Shown: positions 8,758-17,742, counted from the stretch's first letter. The stretch is DNA of 44,041 nt from Bacillota bacterium (GCA_021797815.1 JAJZYZ010000016.1:1-44041), one strand, 5' to 3'. The notes: generated by a model from the letters alone, not told the origin. Numbers and translations: made by a program.

Positions 8758-11402
8758 GCGCTCGGTGTCTCCACTTCCAGGCCAAATCGGGTGTACCGAT
8801 ACGTTCGATCTCCAAAAGCAAACCGGATGGCGGTCCTGTCTTCGTCCAGAACGGTAGCAGGAAGGGTCTGGTCCCGGGGTGCCATGAATCCTGGTATGAG
8901 CATTTCCGTGACCGTTTGCCCAAAGGGACTGATTACGGGTCGGCTCAACGGGACGCTCAGAGTATCTAAACCAAGGCGCGTTGTGACCCGTTGTCCCAGT
9001 TCCCGGAACGCCACCGTGTGGAACGGTTCGTCAAACCCTAGAATCACGTGAGAGGCCGTAACCGACAGCGCGAGTTCTTTGCCTTCTACCCGGGCTCCGT
9101 GGTTCTTCCAACGTTCTTCGGTTAGCCCACCAAGCGCATCGGGATGGGTAGTACCCTCGACCCACAGCCGATTCTCTGAAGGAACTCGCATCAACTGTCG
9201 CTCGGACACCATCTGTCGCGTAAGTTCGAGAACCCGCAGATCTTCGTATACGCTTCCTAGCCCCACCTGTGTCCAGGGGGCTTGAGCCCGTCCCGATTTG
9301 TCGAGAGCGCTGCTCATATCCTCTGGGGTTGTTAGGACCACGCATCGAGGATCCGACAATCCGGACGGGCGTACTCGGCCGGCATGTCGATGCAGGCGTC
9401 CGATGCGCTGCAGCAGCACGTCGGCCGGAGCGAGGTCCGTGACCAGGAAATCGGCGTCCAGATCCAGGCTTTGTTCGAGGGTCTGCGTGCCGATCACAAG
9501 AGCCGGTCCGTCAGGTCCTCTTGCTCCGAACCGAGACACGAGCACACGATCCATGACGGCCCGGTCGGCCCGGCTGAACCTCCCGTGGTGTGGGCACGCT
9601 AGGCCGTTGACTTGGTAGATCCAGTCGGAGGAGATGAGGGTGCTCTCCTCGACGGCGCGAAGCAATGCGATCGCCCGGGCCACCGTGTTCATAACGACCA
9701 GTACCCGCGCGCCAGCCTGCAAGGGACGCTCCAGAACCTCGCACACGCGCTCAGGGATAAACGCCCAGGGCTCCGTCTCCAAGGCGATGTGCCGATCCAC
9801 GACCGTTTCAGAAACGGGCAAAGACGTACCGTCGCGGAAGGTTAGTGCCGGATACGAGGCGTGGATGGCCTGGTCTAGAGGTGCAGGAGTGCTCGGCGGC
9901 TTGACATAACGGGACTTAGCAAGGCTCCCCAGTGTCGCTGAAAGGAGCAACGCGTACCCGTCGATGCTCAAATGATGGTCAAGGAGGCGTTCCAAAAGTG
10001 CCGTCATGTAAACATCGGACGCGTGCACCTCGTCCACCACCAGCAGGTGACGGTCGACACAGACCGATCGCAAGTGGGCATGGTTGACTTGCAGCACCGA
10101 CAGCAAGCCCTGGTCGATTGTCCCGACCACTACGGTTCCCGCCAAAAAGCGCTTAGGCCCTTCAGCCGCCCAAACCCGCTCGTTCCGCCACTGGTCCGAC
10201 TCAAGGTCCATATGCGAGTCTTCAACGGCCGCCAAGAGCGTTGACGGGTCGAGACCGTCGACTTGGGAGTACCCGGGCGTGGCGAGCACGGTGACAGGGC
10301 GAGTTAGCGGATCGGGGAACCAGCGCACTATGGTGTCGTTGACCCGGTCATACATAGCCTGCGCCGCGACACGAGTAGGCAGGGCAAAAAACAAGCCATC
10401 AACCAAGTTAGCTCGGAACAGGCGATACCACCAGTTGAGCGCAGCTTCTGTCTTGCCAGATCCTGTTTCTGCTTCTGCAATGAGGAGGTGGGCGTTTGCC
10501 GTCTCTATCGGCAAGGAGTCGAGGGCCGCCTGCAGAGGCCTTGGCGGAGAAGCATAGGGGAAGCGGTCGCGAAACGTGTCGAGGTTGTGGAGACTCACAA
10601 ATTGCCACAGAGTCCGGGGGTCGAGTCCGACAACCCGGAGGATCGCCGGAGCCGCGCTGCGATCATGCGTCACTCGCTGCTCGAATGACACATTCTCGAT
10701 AGGGAACCAGCGAGCGTTAGACCCGAGCCAGTCCGCCAAAGATACCAGGCCCGCGAATCGATGATGAAGCTGGGGGGATTTTGGCAGGGCCGGTCCGCGC
10801 TCAAGAACTCGGGGAAAGGCTCTGCGGCCCCACTCAAGAATGGCGGACACAGCGTCCATAGGGTCTCGGGTGCCATCTGACACCCACCACTCCGTACGCG
10901 CCTGCCAGTACGTGCCGCTCATTTCGCCGTTAAAGCGTACCGGTCGCCCGTGGTGAGAAAACGTGGCCAAGAGGTAGCAGTACGCGTCCACGTCGTCGGC
11001 AAACCAGTCCCCAATTGTGGGTCCCAGCACATCAAGGAAGCGCCGCTGCAAGTCCGGGTCGGACACTTCGGCGTCTAAGAGGGGGGCCAGTTCGCGAACG
11101 TGTCCAGCGCGCGGATACTCGGGAGATAGCACCTTGCGCTGAAAACCTAAATTGGCCTTGCCGGCGTCATGCAACATTGCCAGCAGGGCCAGGCGATCCA
11201 CGTCAAAGTCCGTAATCGGGCGCTCACTGCTTTCGACGAGGGCTCGGTGCATGGCGGGCATTTCCGATAGAGCCCGAAACATCACACCCACATCCAGGCA
11301 ATGTGCGGCCAGAGGCAAGGATTTCTGCTGCCCTTCTATATACTTGCCCCAGAACGCTAATCCCGGGTGATTACTCATTTTTGAGTCAGCCATTCCCCTC
11401 AC
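8754..11402 (-). CDS. cas3: CRISPR effector nuclease-helicase Cas3, type I
   Basis: This 882-residue protein degrades DNA marked by Cascade. The N-terminal HD nuclease has H34, the pair H78-D79 in MLHDAGKAN, H150-H151 in TFSHHGRP and D224 in SLADW, a full metal-binding set. The SF2 helicase part shows Walker A at about 311-318 (AETGSGKT), DEVH at 457-460, and a later LLSATLG motif III. HD domain and helicase are fused, as usual in I-E. The longest frame begins at GTG 11402; ATG codons at residues 4 and 9 are alternatives, and none has an ideally spaced ribosome-binding site. It is the first cas gene of the minus-strand operon. Confidence 0.98.
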   Translation of the reverse strand: MRGMADSKMSNHPGLAFWGKYIEGQQKSLPLAAHCLDVGVMFRALSEMPAMHRALVESSERPITDFDVDRLALLAMLHDAGKANLGFQRKVLSPEYPRAGHVRELAPLLDAEVSDPDLQRRFLDVLGPTIGDWFADDVDAYCYLLATFSHHGRPVRFNGEMSGTYWQARTEWWVSDGTRDPMDAVSAILEWGRRAFPRVLERGPALPKSPQLHHRFAGLVSLADWLGSNARWFPIENVSFEQRVTHDRSAAPAILRVVGLDPRTLWQFVSLHNLDTFRDRFPYASPPRPLQAALDSLPIETANAHLLIAEAETGSGKTEAALNWWYRLFRANLVDGLFFALPTRVAAQAMYDRVNDTIVRWFPDPLTRPVTVLATPGYSQVDGLDPSTLLAAVEDSHMDLESDQWRNERVWAAEGPKRFLAGTVVVGTIDQGLLSVLQVNHAHLRSVCVDRHLLVVDEVHASDVYMTALLERLLDHHLSIDGYALLLSATLGSLAKSRYVKPPSTPAPLDQAIHASYPALTFRDGTSLPVSETVVDRHIALETEPWAFIPERVCEVLERPLQAGARVLVVMNTVARAIALLRAVEESTLISSDWIYQVNGLACPHHGRFSRADRAVMDRVLVSRFGARGPDGPALVIGTQTLEQSLDLDADFLVTDLAPADVLLQRIGRLHRHAGRVRPSGLSDPRCVVLTTPEDMSSALDKSGRAQAPWTQVGLGSVYEDLRVLELTRQMVSERQLMRVPSENRLWVEGTTHPDALGGLTEERWKNHGARVEGKELALSVTASHVILGFDEPFHTVAFRELGQRVTTRLGLDTLSVPLSRPVISPFGQTVTEMLIPGFMAPRDQTLPATVLDEDRTAIRFAFGDRTYRYTRFGLEVETPSA

Positions 11403-11448
11403 ACCAACACATCCAGGATGAGCGTAACCAACTACGGAGGCGGCTTCA

Positions 11449-11479
11449 AATATCTGGCTCTTAAAACGCCGCTCGTCAA
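11449..11479 (-). promoter_or_regulatory. Possible cas operon promoter
   Basis: In the 73-bp gap between the exonuclease stop and cas3, the minus strand carries TTGACG (11474-11479) and GATATT (11449-11454), separated by 19 bp. The -35 match is good, while the -10 match and spacing are marginal. The -35-like hexamer overlaps the exonuclease TGA stop codon. The exonuclease could also be co-transcribed with the cas genes by read-through. Confidence 0.3.
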
Positions 11480-12102
11480 TACTTCTCCGGGGGAAGAAGA
11501 GGCGGTTGCGCCACGAGGCGATGAAGGTGCGGCCATCCCCGGGAGTCTTGTTGAAGGAGGACCCGGTATAACGTCATACAATCGGTCTCCGCACGGTGTG
11601 CCACCGATACCGCAAGGTCATAATCGGCGGCCAGGGCGCCTAAGCGCCTGGATGGATGGCCATATCGAGACCATGGGATCTGGTGCATGGAGCAGCGCCA
11701 GGGGCGCGATCTGGCTGCGGGAAAGAGTCGGACCAAAAATGCCCGGTCGAATGGTGCGTTGTGTGCGATGATCCCGTCTGCCTTGCAGATAAGTCCTGCA
11801 ACGGTTTCTTCGTGAAGACGTTGACCACGGACCTCCGCAGGCGAGATTCCATGGATGGCAAAGGCGGACGACCAGCTCCGAGCCATCGGCTCTCGAAGGC
11901 CCACATACGAGTTCACTACGCGGGCCGTCATCTGAGGACGCCACTGCAAACGAATCAAGAGTGCACCCAATTCCACGACCTCGTCCCGCTGAGGGTCGAG
12001 GCCTGTGGTCTCCACGTCCACGATTAAGATGAACTGGGTTTGCTCCACAGTCGTCACCCCGCCCTCGGGCACTGACTGCCATATTTGTCGCGCGTGCCAC
12101 AC
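11476..12102 (-). CDS. DEDDh-family 3'-5' exonuclease (DnaQ/ExoX-like), cas-adjacent
   Basis: This protein of about 208 residues is a stand-alone exonuclease. All DEDDh motifs are visible: Exo I VDVETTGL (D29, E31), Exo II HNAPFDRAFL (D119) and Exo III with H169 and D174 (HRAETD). There is no polymerase or helicase domain. The start is uncertain: GTG 12102 gives the longest frame, and GTG at 12057 or 12048 are alternatives. It lies 73 bp upstream of cas3 on the same strand. DnaQ-like exonucleases trim prespacers in type I-E adaptation in E. coli, and some I-E Cas2 proteins are fused to such a domain, so a role in adaptation is a reasonable inference. General DNA repair is the main alternative. 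Confidence 0.88.
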   Translation of the reverse strand: MWHARQIWQSVPEGGVTTVEQTQFILIVDVETTGLDPQRDEVVELGALLIRLQWRPQMTARVVNSYVGLREPMARSWSSAFAIHGISPAEVRGQRLHEETVAGLICKADGIIAHNAPFDRAFLVRLFPAARSRPWRCSMHQIPWSRYGHPSRRLGALAADYDLAVSVAHRAETDCMTLYRVLLQQDSRGWPHLHRLVAQPPLLPPEKY

Positions 12103-12178
12103 GTTTCGTCAACTAGCTAACGCCGCAGCGTCGGGGCCGAGGGGATGTCGGCAACGTTTGCAAAGCCGCGCCTAATCG

Positions 12179-13291
12179 CTAGTGACCGCCTCCTCCGGTC
12201 GTACGGGGTTCGTCTACGGTTTGCCCGGGCTTTTCAGCACTGTCGTCGGGAGGTCTCACCTCCACCCGCATGCGGGGAAGATGTTCGGGATAGCGCTCCT
12301 GGAGGTAACGGACCAGCTGTTCTTGGACCATCACGATGAGATTCCAGCGATGGGTGGAGTCGCGCGCACTGAAGAGGGCCCGCATGCCGATGGTCTCCGG
12401 GCTCACGGTCGTGACCTGGAGATTCCACACTTTGCGGTCCCAGTCGGCAGAGGCGTGGAGAATCCTCTGCAGCTCCTGGCGGACGGCGTCCACATCCACC
12501 CGGTAGTCGGCGTAGATGGTGACGTAACCCAAAAGGTCGGACGTCTTATACGTCCAGTTCTCGAAGGGCTGCTGCAAGATGTACGCCAGCGGGACGATGA
12601 GGCGGCGAAGATCCCACACCCTGACCACCACGTACGCGGCCGTAATTTCCTCGATCTGGCCCCAGTAAGCGCTCGAGGATGTGGGAGCCGAAACCACCAC
12701 GACGTCATTCAGTCGGAGCGGTTGGGTGATGGCTATCTGCAGGCCCGCAAATAGGTTCGTCAAGAGGGGCTGCGCGGCAAGACCAGCCACGATGCCGACG
12801 ATGCCGGCCGAGGCAAGGATGCTGGTGCCGAGGGCCCGTACGCCCGGAAGTGTCATAAGCATCGCGCCGATGGCGAGGATGACGACCAGGACGCCCACAA
12901 CTTTCCCGACGACATCGACCCGGGTGCGGAGCTTTCGCACCAGAAGGTCGTCGGCGCCCGCTGTCTGGTAGCGGGCCGCCGCCACCTCCGAGCCCACCCG
13001 CAGCAAGGCGATGACCACCCAGGCAATGGTAGCAATGAATGCTAAGATCGCCACCTCTTTCATGAGACCGTGCGGCGCATTCGGGAACCGGACCGTCTCC
13101 AACATCACAACGGCTCCGAGGAGGACGGCCGCCAGACGGGCCGGACCGCGAAGAGTGTCGAGAACGATGTTGCGAAGCGGCGACTGGCCCTTACGGTCGC
13201 GTACAATGGCAAACGCGAGCGCCTGCGCCAGAAGGGCCAGCAGCATGGCCGCCAGCAAGGAGAGATATGGGTCCCATGCTTGTAATGTCAT
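12179..13291 (-). CDS. MscS-family mechanosensitive ion channel
   Basis: This 370-residue membrane protein is probably a small-conductance mechanosensitive channel relieving turgor on osmotic downshock. It has two N-terminal helices, a third around 80-100, another around 130-150, and then the pore-lining TM3-like stretch with alternating Ala/Gly (ASAGIVGIVAGLAAQPLLTNLFAGL) characteristic of MscS. The beta domain follows (QIEEITAAYVVVRVWDLRRLIVP), then the alpha/beta C-terminal vestibule. It is divergently oriented to the glycosyltransferase at 13397. The 76 bp between its stop and the exonuclease gene hold nothing I recognise. Confidence 0.92.
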   Translation of the reverse strand: MTLQAWDPYLSLLAAMLLALLAQALAFAIVRDRKGQSPLRNIVLDTLRGPARLAAVLLGAVVMLETVRFPNAPHGLMKEVAILAFIATIAWVVIALLRVGSEVAAARYQTAGADDLLVRKLRTRVDVVGKVVGVLVVILAIGAMLMTLPGVRALGTSILASAGIVGIVAGLAAQPLLTNLFAGLQIAITQPLRLNDVVVVSAPTSSSAYWGQIEEITAAYVVVRVWDLRRLIVPLAYILQQPFENWTYKTSDLLGYVTIYADYRVDVDAVRQELQRILHASADWDRKVWNLQVTTVSPETIGMRALFSARDSTHRWNLIVMVQEQLVRYLQERYPEHLPRMRVEVRPPDDSAEKPGQTVDEPRTTGGGGH

Positions 13292-13396
13292 CCGATAGTC
13301 CGATGCCCCCTCTGTCTTCTTTCCTCAGTTCCGAGCTGTTCACGCGAACGCCTTGCCATAGGACTTTCGTTGACCGCCCCGGTTAAGGTAGACAGC

Positions 13397-14482
13397 ATGG
13401 ACAGACCTGTTCGAATCGCGGTCATGGTGAGAAGGCTCGGCGGCCGCGGCGGCATGGAGCGGGTGATCAACACGTTGGCGACGGCGGCCGCTCGGGCCGC
13501 ACCACCTGCCCGGCTCGAGGTGTGGTGCTTTGGGGTGCCGCATGACTCCGAGTGGCTTACCGATCTTTCTTATCGCGTCGTGAACATCGATCAGGGCACC
13601 GGACGCTTTTTTCAGCTGAAAGCGAAGCTTCCGCTCTACGCGCGGGCGGCGCGTAGATTCATGGCGGAGTCGGCGCCCGACGTCGTTCTCGCGACAGATC
13701 CGGTGTTCGTGCGGGCGCTGCTTCAGGCCAGGGGTCGGAGTGACGCGCCGCGCGTCTATTCCTGGATTCATTTTGCGGTCGACCGGGTGGCCAACCGCAG
13801 CTGGCTGTCAGACGCGGACGGACATCTGGCCATCAGCACTCAGATCGCGGACGAGATCCGCGCTCTCGGCACCCGGCGGGACCCGGTGGTGGTCGGAAAT
13901 CCTCTCTCGCACACCGACTATCCACTGCTGCCGGCACCGACTGATGAAGCGCGCATTCTCTACATCGGGCGGCTGCAAAACCATCAGAAGCGCATCGACC
14001 TCTTGGTGGAGGCACTGTCGAAGCTGACCCGCTACCGTTTCCGGCTCGATATCGCGGGCGACGGCCCCGACCGCCCCATGCTGGAGGAACTGATCTCCCG
14101 GGCGGGCATCGAGCAGCGCGTGAGGTGGCATGGGTGGCAGGCGGATCCCTGGGCGACCGTCCAGGAGGCAAGCGTGCTGGTCCTGCCGTCTGACTTCGAG
14201 GGTTTTCCCATGGTGCTGCTGGAGGCGCTGGCGCATGGCATTCCCGTGGTGGCCACTGACTGCAACGCCGGACCACGCGACGTGGTGGTGCCGGGCGCCA
14301 ACGGTCTTCTGGTTCCCACCGGTGACGTCGAGGCGCTCGGCCGCGCGCTGGAGGCCTTTCTGCGGCCGGGGGCGGAGGAAATGGCCTGGCCGGCCCTCCG
14401 ACGCCGCGAGGATGTGCTGGATCGATTTTCGGATGCCGTGGTCTGGCAGCGCATCCGTGATGCCCTCAAGGCTGGCGCCTGA
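13397..14482 (+). CDS. Glycosyltransferase family 4 (GT-B fold)
   Basis: This protein of about 361 residues is a retaining GT-B glycosyltransferase, probably acting on a cell-surface glycan. The N-terminal half contains RRLGGRGGMERVINTLA, the glycine-rich acceptor-domain loop typical of GT4. The C-terminal half has YIGRLQNHQKRIDLLVEAL and the nucleotide-sugar site SDFEGFPMVLLEALAHGIPVVATD with the EGFP...E (EX7E-like) signature. ATG 13397 is preferred because AAGGT precedes it and the family-like N-terminus begins there; TTG at 13370 is in frame upstream. Donor and acceptor cannot be told from sequence, and no other glycan genes are adjacent. Confidence 0.93.
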   Translation: MDRPVRIAVMVRRLGGRGGMERVINTLATAAARAAPPARLEVWCFGVPHDSEWLTDLSYRVVNIDQGTGRFFQLKAKLPLYARAARRFMAESAPDVVLATDPVFVRALLQARGRSDAPRVYSWIHFAVDRVANRSWLSDADGHLAISTQIADEIRALGTRRDPVVVGNPLSHTDYPLLPAPTDEARILYIGRLQNHQKRIDLLVEALSKLTRYRFRLDIAGDGPDRPMLEELISRAGIEQRVRWHGWQADPWATVQEASVLVLPSDFEGFPMVLLEALAHGIPVVATDCNAGPRDVVVPGANGLLVPTGDVEALGRALEAFLRPGAEEMAWPALRRREDVLDRFSDAVVWQRIRDALKAGA

Positions 14483-15377
14483 TCGTCGGGCCGGCGGCCC
14501 GTCTGAACGGCAGGGCACGAGCCCACAGATTTCCCGGTGATAGCGGTATCGGTGACCATTCTCGTGGGTAGCCGCGAGTCCCGGGGATACGGGGCAGGCC
14601 CGGAAAGCTCCGTCATCATGAGGCGGTAACAGGGGAGCGCGCCCCGCCGCCCCATCTTGCTCGCGCCCCCCGTGTTTAGCGAAAGACACCCCTTCAGCGT
14701 TCAGGACCGGTCCCCTCGGCAATAACGCCCCGTCAAATTTGAGAGCCCGGACCTGCGCACGGCCACCAGCCGGTGTCGCCGACGGCTTTGGTTTCCTGTG
14801 GCCGCTCGCTACCGCTCTTGCTGCCACTTTGGCATCCGGTGGCGGCCAGCGGGAGTTCGAAGGCGTACGCCGATGTCACCATGCGGGATGTGGGGCGGCG
14901 TTCCGCGAGCGCCTGCATCTATACCCCCCGTCTCCGTCACGAACCGATTCCGGCTGAAAAGCTGCGACCCGGAGCCACATGACGTGTGGCGGATTGAGCG
15001 GGGTCCTCTGACCGCGAAGGCCGTCTGGCCGGCGTCGCGCCGTGGCAGGTGAGTTGTGCGACGCCCGCCATTTAGAAGATGCGCGCCAACCCCGTCGGTA
15101 CCGGCACGTGATGACAGTGCCGCGGGCGCCCTGCGAGAGGACCCAGTGGCGGGAGGACGGGTGACTCTGTCCCCGCTCGTCCCTCGCTGAGCGGTGATCT
15201 GTTCCGCTGACCCTTGGGTGCCCGGAACACGGGGTCCAAAAGGCCCGCGACGAAGGTCCTTCAGACGCCCCATGCAGGAACGGTCAGGACGGTCGCGCGG
15301 GGTCCCATGACCGCTGTTCTCCGACGGTCACCCCCCTAGACTCGTGGTATAGAGAGCGACTCCGGGAGGCGAGACCC
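14483..15377. other. Gene-free stretch of about 0.9 kb
   Basis: I find no convincing gene here. The longest open frames (for example 14809-15273 on the minus strand) have Arg/Gly/Ser-rich translations without hydrophobic patterning or known motifs, as expected for chance frames in GC-rich DNA. Just after the glycosyltransferase stop there is a short GC palindrome (GGGCCGGCGGCCC) without a T-run. The last 30 bp carry TATAGA at about 15350 and GGGAGG ahead of the next gene. The stretch may be decayed coding DNA. Confidence 0.5.
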
Positions 15378-15962
15378 ATGGACCCAGTGCTGAAGCACAT
15401 CGCGACCGCCATGACGGTCGCCATGCTGGCCACCCTTGCCATCATCTTTACCTTAAGCGGAACTCACGTGGCGGCGGGAAGGACCAACACTTCGCAGGCC
15501 CATGCGGTCACCGCCGCGGCCCGGGCAGTGAATGTGCGCCTCGTCATCAACGCCAACGGGCCCCATGGGTGGCCGACCTTTACGTTGAGCCGGCTTAAGC
15601 TGCCTGACAACGCCATCGTGCACCTCACCATCGTGAACAACGACAATGGTGGAGGCGCGCTTGCCGGCCCGTTCGGCCAGCCCCAGGGGCTCATCGGGCC
15701 TGAGCGCGTGAATGGCAAGGCCATCACGCTGTCGAATGTCTCGGTTGCGCACACGTTTACCGTTCCTGCCCTGGGCGTGAACATCGTCGTGCCGACGGCG
15801 CCGAACAACGGAACGGTCACCGTCGAGGCCACCTTCCGGGTGACCCGGACCGGAAGCTTTCGCTGGCAGTGCATGGCCCCGTGCGGCACCGGAGCCACGG
15901 GATGGAGCGGGCCGATGGCGACGGTGGGTTACATGACAGGAAATCTCGAGGTTCAGGGCTAA
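15378..15962 (+). CDS. Secreted or membrane-anchored cupredoxin-like protein with C-x3-C motif
   Basis: This 194-residue protein has an N-terminal hydrophobic helix at about 9-28 (signal peptide or anchor), then a beta-rich domain. Candidate copper ligands are H125 in VAHTF, C165 and C169 in FRWQCMAPCG, M180 in GWSGPM and M186 in GYM. The C-x3-C spacing is that of the CuA site of cytochrome oxidase subunit II, but the following His is absent and Gly/Thr residues stand in its place. GGGAGG lies 8 bp before the ATG. A membrane protein and a ferredoxin follow on the same strand, so a respiratory or redox role is plausible but unproven. Confidence 0.7.
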   Translation: MDPVLKHIATAMTVAMLATLAIIFTLSGTHVAAGRTNTSQAHAVTAAARAVNVRLVINANGPHGWPTFTLSRLKLPDNAIVHLTIVNNDNGGGALAGPFGQPQGLIGPERVNGKAITLSNVSVAHTFTVPALGVNIVVPTAPNNGTVTVEATFRVTRTGSFRWQCMAPCGTGATGWSGPMATVGYMTGNLEVQG

Positions 15963-15986
15963 GTCAGAAGCGATAAATAGGCAAGG

Positions 15987-16010
15987 CGGGCGTTCACCCA
16001 AAAACGCCCG
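15987..16010 (+). terminator. Hairpin after cupredoxin gene, weak terminator
   Basis: CGGGCGTT (15987-15994) and AACGCCCG (16003-16010) form a perfect 8-bp stem with an 8-nt loop, 25 bp after the stop codon. Only TTG follows, not a proper T-run, so termination may be weak. Confidence 0.35.
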
Positions 16011-16044
16011 TTGACGAATTCCCTAGAGCAGGAGTGGCCGACCG

Positions 16045-17028
16045 ATGGAGTGCGCGACCCCCATCTCCACGGAAGCCGGAACGCAGTCGCCGCCAGCATC
16101 CAGGATGCCGCGGGTTAGGAATTTCATGCGCCGGGCCCTCGGAGCCTTCTGGCTTCTGGACGGTCTCTTGCAGCTGCAGCCACGCATGTTTGAGACGGCC
16201 ATGCTGCACACGGTCATGGAACCCCTGGTCGTGAGTGAGCCCACCTGGATTTCCGACACCGTATCCTGGGCCATCAGAATCATGACCCCGCATGTGGTCG
16301 TGTGGAATCTCGCCATTGTGGCCGTAGAGATTCTCATCGGGAGCCTCCTTCTATTCGGACGGCAAGGTCCCGCGGTCCGTGTCGGCCTGTGGCTGTCCAT
16401 AGGTTGGGCGGCCGTGGTCTGGTTGTTTGGCGAGGGACTCGGCGGGGTTCTGACCGGCAGCGCGACCGTCGTGAGCGGGGAGCCCGGCGCGGTGCTGCTC
16501 TATGGATGGATGGCCGTCACCCTGTTGCTTTCGGATCGGCACTGGCAATTCGGCCGCCGCCTGAGTGCGGTGCGGGACGCCCCCACGGTGTTTTTCGGGC
16601 TGGGTGCGCTGCAGCAGATGGCGCCGCTGTTCTGGACGCCCATGGGTCTCGCCTCGCAATTTCAGTCGACGTGGAGCCTCGAGCCGGCATTTTTTCAACA
16701 TACGATGTTCTGGGTGGTCATCTTGGCGTACGATCACCCGGTGGCGGTGAATCTCGCGTTTGTCATCGGACTCGCGTATGTGGCCGGAGCTCTGGCCACG
16801 CGGCGAGGCGGCGGGGTGGTATACCTCGTCGCGGGCGTGCTGATGTTCATCATGTGGTGGTGCGGGCAGGGGCTGGGTGCAATATTTACCGGATTTTCCA
16901 CCGATCTCAATACGATGCCGCTTCTGGCCCTCATGATGGTGCCGGGATATCTCGTGGACCGTGCCGTGGTGGAAACGGCCGACAGGGAGATGCGCCCGGC
17001 CGCCGGCATGCGTCCGGCATCGCTCTGA
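16045..17028 (+). CDS. DoxX/DoxD-like integral membrane protein with internal duplication
   Basis: This 327-residue polytopic protein has about eight hydrophobic helices. Two halves resemble each other: residues 126-138 (WLFGEGLGGVLTG) and 272-283 (WCGQGLGAIFTG) fall at matching places after similar helix pairs, so each half looks like a DoxX/DoxD-type four-helix unit. In thermoacidophiles DoxD-like proteins belong to thiosulfate:quinone oxidoreductase, but nothing here proves that activity. AGGAG lies 10 bp before the ATG; a later Met at residue 28 (MRRALGAFW) could be the true start. It sits between a cupredoxin-like gene and a ferredoxin gene on the same strand. Confidence 0.6.
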   Translation: MECATPISTEAGTQSPPASRMPRVRNFMRRALGAFWLLDGLLQLQPRMFETAMLHTVMEPLVVSEPTWISDTVSWAIRIMTPHVVVWNLAIVAVEILIGSLLLFGRQGPAVRVGLWLSIGWAAVVWLFGEGLGGVLTGSATVVSGEPGAVLLYGWMAVTLLLSDRHWQFGRRLSAVRDAPTVFFGLGALQQMAPLFWTPMGLASQFQSTWSLEPAFFQHTMFWVVILAYDHPVAVNLAFVIGLAYVAGALATRRGGGVVYLVAGVLMFIMWWCGQGLGAIFTGFSTDLNTMPLLALMMVPGYLVDRAVVETADREMRPAAGMRPASL

Positions 17029-17067
17029 CGACCCTGGAGCCAGTTGCAGCAGAAGGAGGCGCCCGCG

Positions 17068-17319
17068 GTGGCGTACGTGATCACGTCGGCCTGTATCAAC
17101 GAGACGACGTTTGACCCGGAGTGCGAGCGGGTGTGCGAGGCCGACGCTATTCATCGGGGCCGCTATACGCGCCTCATCGACCCGGATGCGTGCACCGACT
17201 GCGGCCTGTGCGACCCGGTGTGTCCGGTCGGTGCCATCTTTCCCCACACTCGGGTGCCGGAGTCTGAACGGGAGTGGATCGAGCTCAACCGGCAATGGTG
17301 GCAGCACGCCTCATCGTGA
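17068..17319 (+). CDS. Small ferredoxin with two Fe-S cluster motifs
   Basis: This 83-residue protein carries electrons in the cytoplasm. The start MAYVITSACIN is family-typical. The first cluster site is reduced to C9, C19 and C23 (C-x9-C-x3-C without the usual following Pro), which suggests a [3Fe-4S] or altered site. The second is a classic C-x2-C-x2-C-x3-C-P (C42, C45, C48, C52) for [4Fe-4S]. The GTG start at 17068 is preceded by AAGGAGG at 8 bp spacing, which favours it over the in-frame TTG at 17044. It begins 39 bp after the DoxX-like gene. Confidence 0.88.
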   Translation: MAYVITSACINETTFDPECERVCEADAIHRGRYTRLIDPDACTDCGLCDPVCPVGAIFPHTRVPESEREWIELNRQWWQHASS

Positions 17320-17374
17320 TTCAGCGTCTGGGTAAACCGGTGTGCGGCATGGCGTTTTCCACCCGCCGATCGGG

Positions 17375-17402
17375 TTGCGGAGGCATCGCGTCGCGTGATA
17401 TT
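17375..17402 (+). promoter_or_regulatory. Possible promoter of tRNA cluster
   Basis: TTGCGG (17375-17380) and GATATT (17397-17402) are 16 bp apart; the -10 hexamer is preceded by T in an extended TGATATT context. The tRNA-Tyr gene begins 57 bp downstream. The match is moderate. Confidence 0.4.
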
Positions 17403-17458
17403 CTGAGCCACACGGACACGGCGTGGGCGTCGTGTGGCGTGCCCGTGACAAGTACATC

Positions 17459-17544
17459 GGAGGGGTGCCCGAGAGGCTAAAGGGGGCGGTCTGTAAAATC
17501 GCTGGCTTACGCCTACGTTGGTTCGAATCCAACCCCCTCCACCA
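17459..17544 (+). tRNA. tRNA-Tyr (anticodon GTA)
   Basis: This 86-nt class II tRNA has acceptor stem GGAGGGG/CCCCTCC, anticodon GTA at 17493-17495, a long variable arm and a T arm with GGTTCGAATCC. The CCA end is encoded. It is the first of three tandem tRNA genes. Confidence 0.95.
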
Positions 17545-17551
17545 TTGATAT

Positions 17552-17628
<77 letters not shown>

Positions 17629-17629
17629 T

Positions 17630-17705
<76 letters not shown>

Positions 17706-17712
17706 GAATTAG

Positions 17713-17742
17713 CTGTCCCGGCTGGCGCCGGGGCAGTTTTTT
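17713..17742 (+). terminator. Rho-independent terminator of tRNA cluster
   Basis: A 10-bp stem CTGTCCCGGC/GCCGGGGCAG (one T-G pair) closes a 4-nt loop and runs straight into six T residues. It starts 8 bp after tRNA-Thr. Confidence 0.9.

Noticed and set aside
3218-12027. Plus-strand frames opposite the cas genes
   Set aside because: They are shadows of clearly identified minus-strand genes and show no family features.
14809-15273. 154-codon frame on the minus strand
   Set aside because: The translation is Arg/Gly/Ser-rich with no fold-like pattern or family resemblance; typical of chance frames at high GC.
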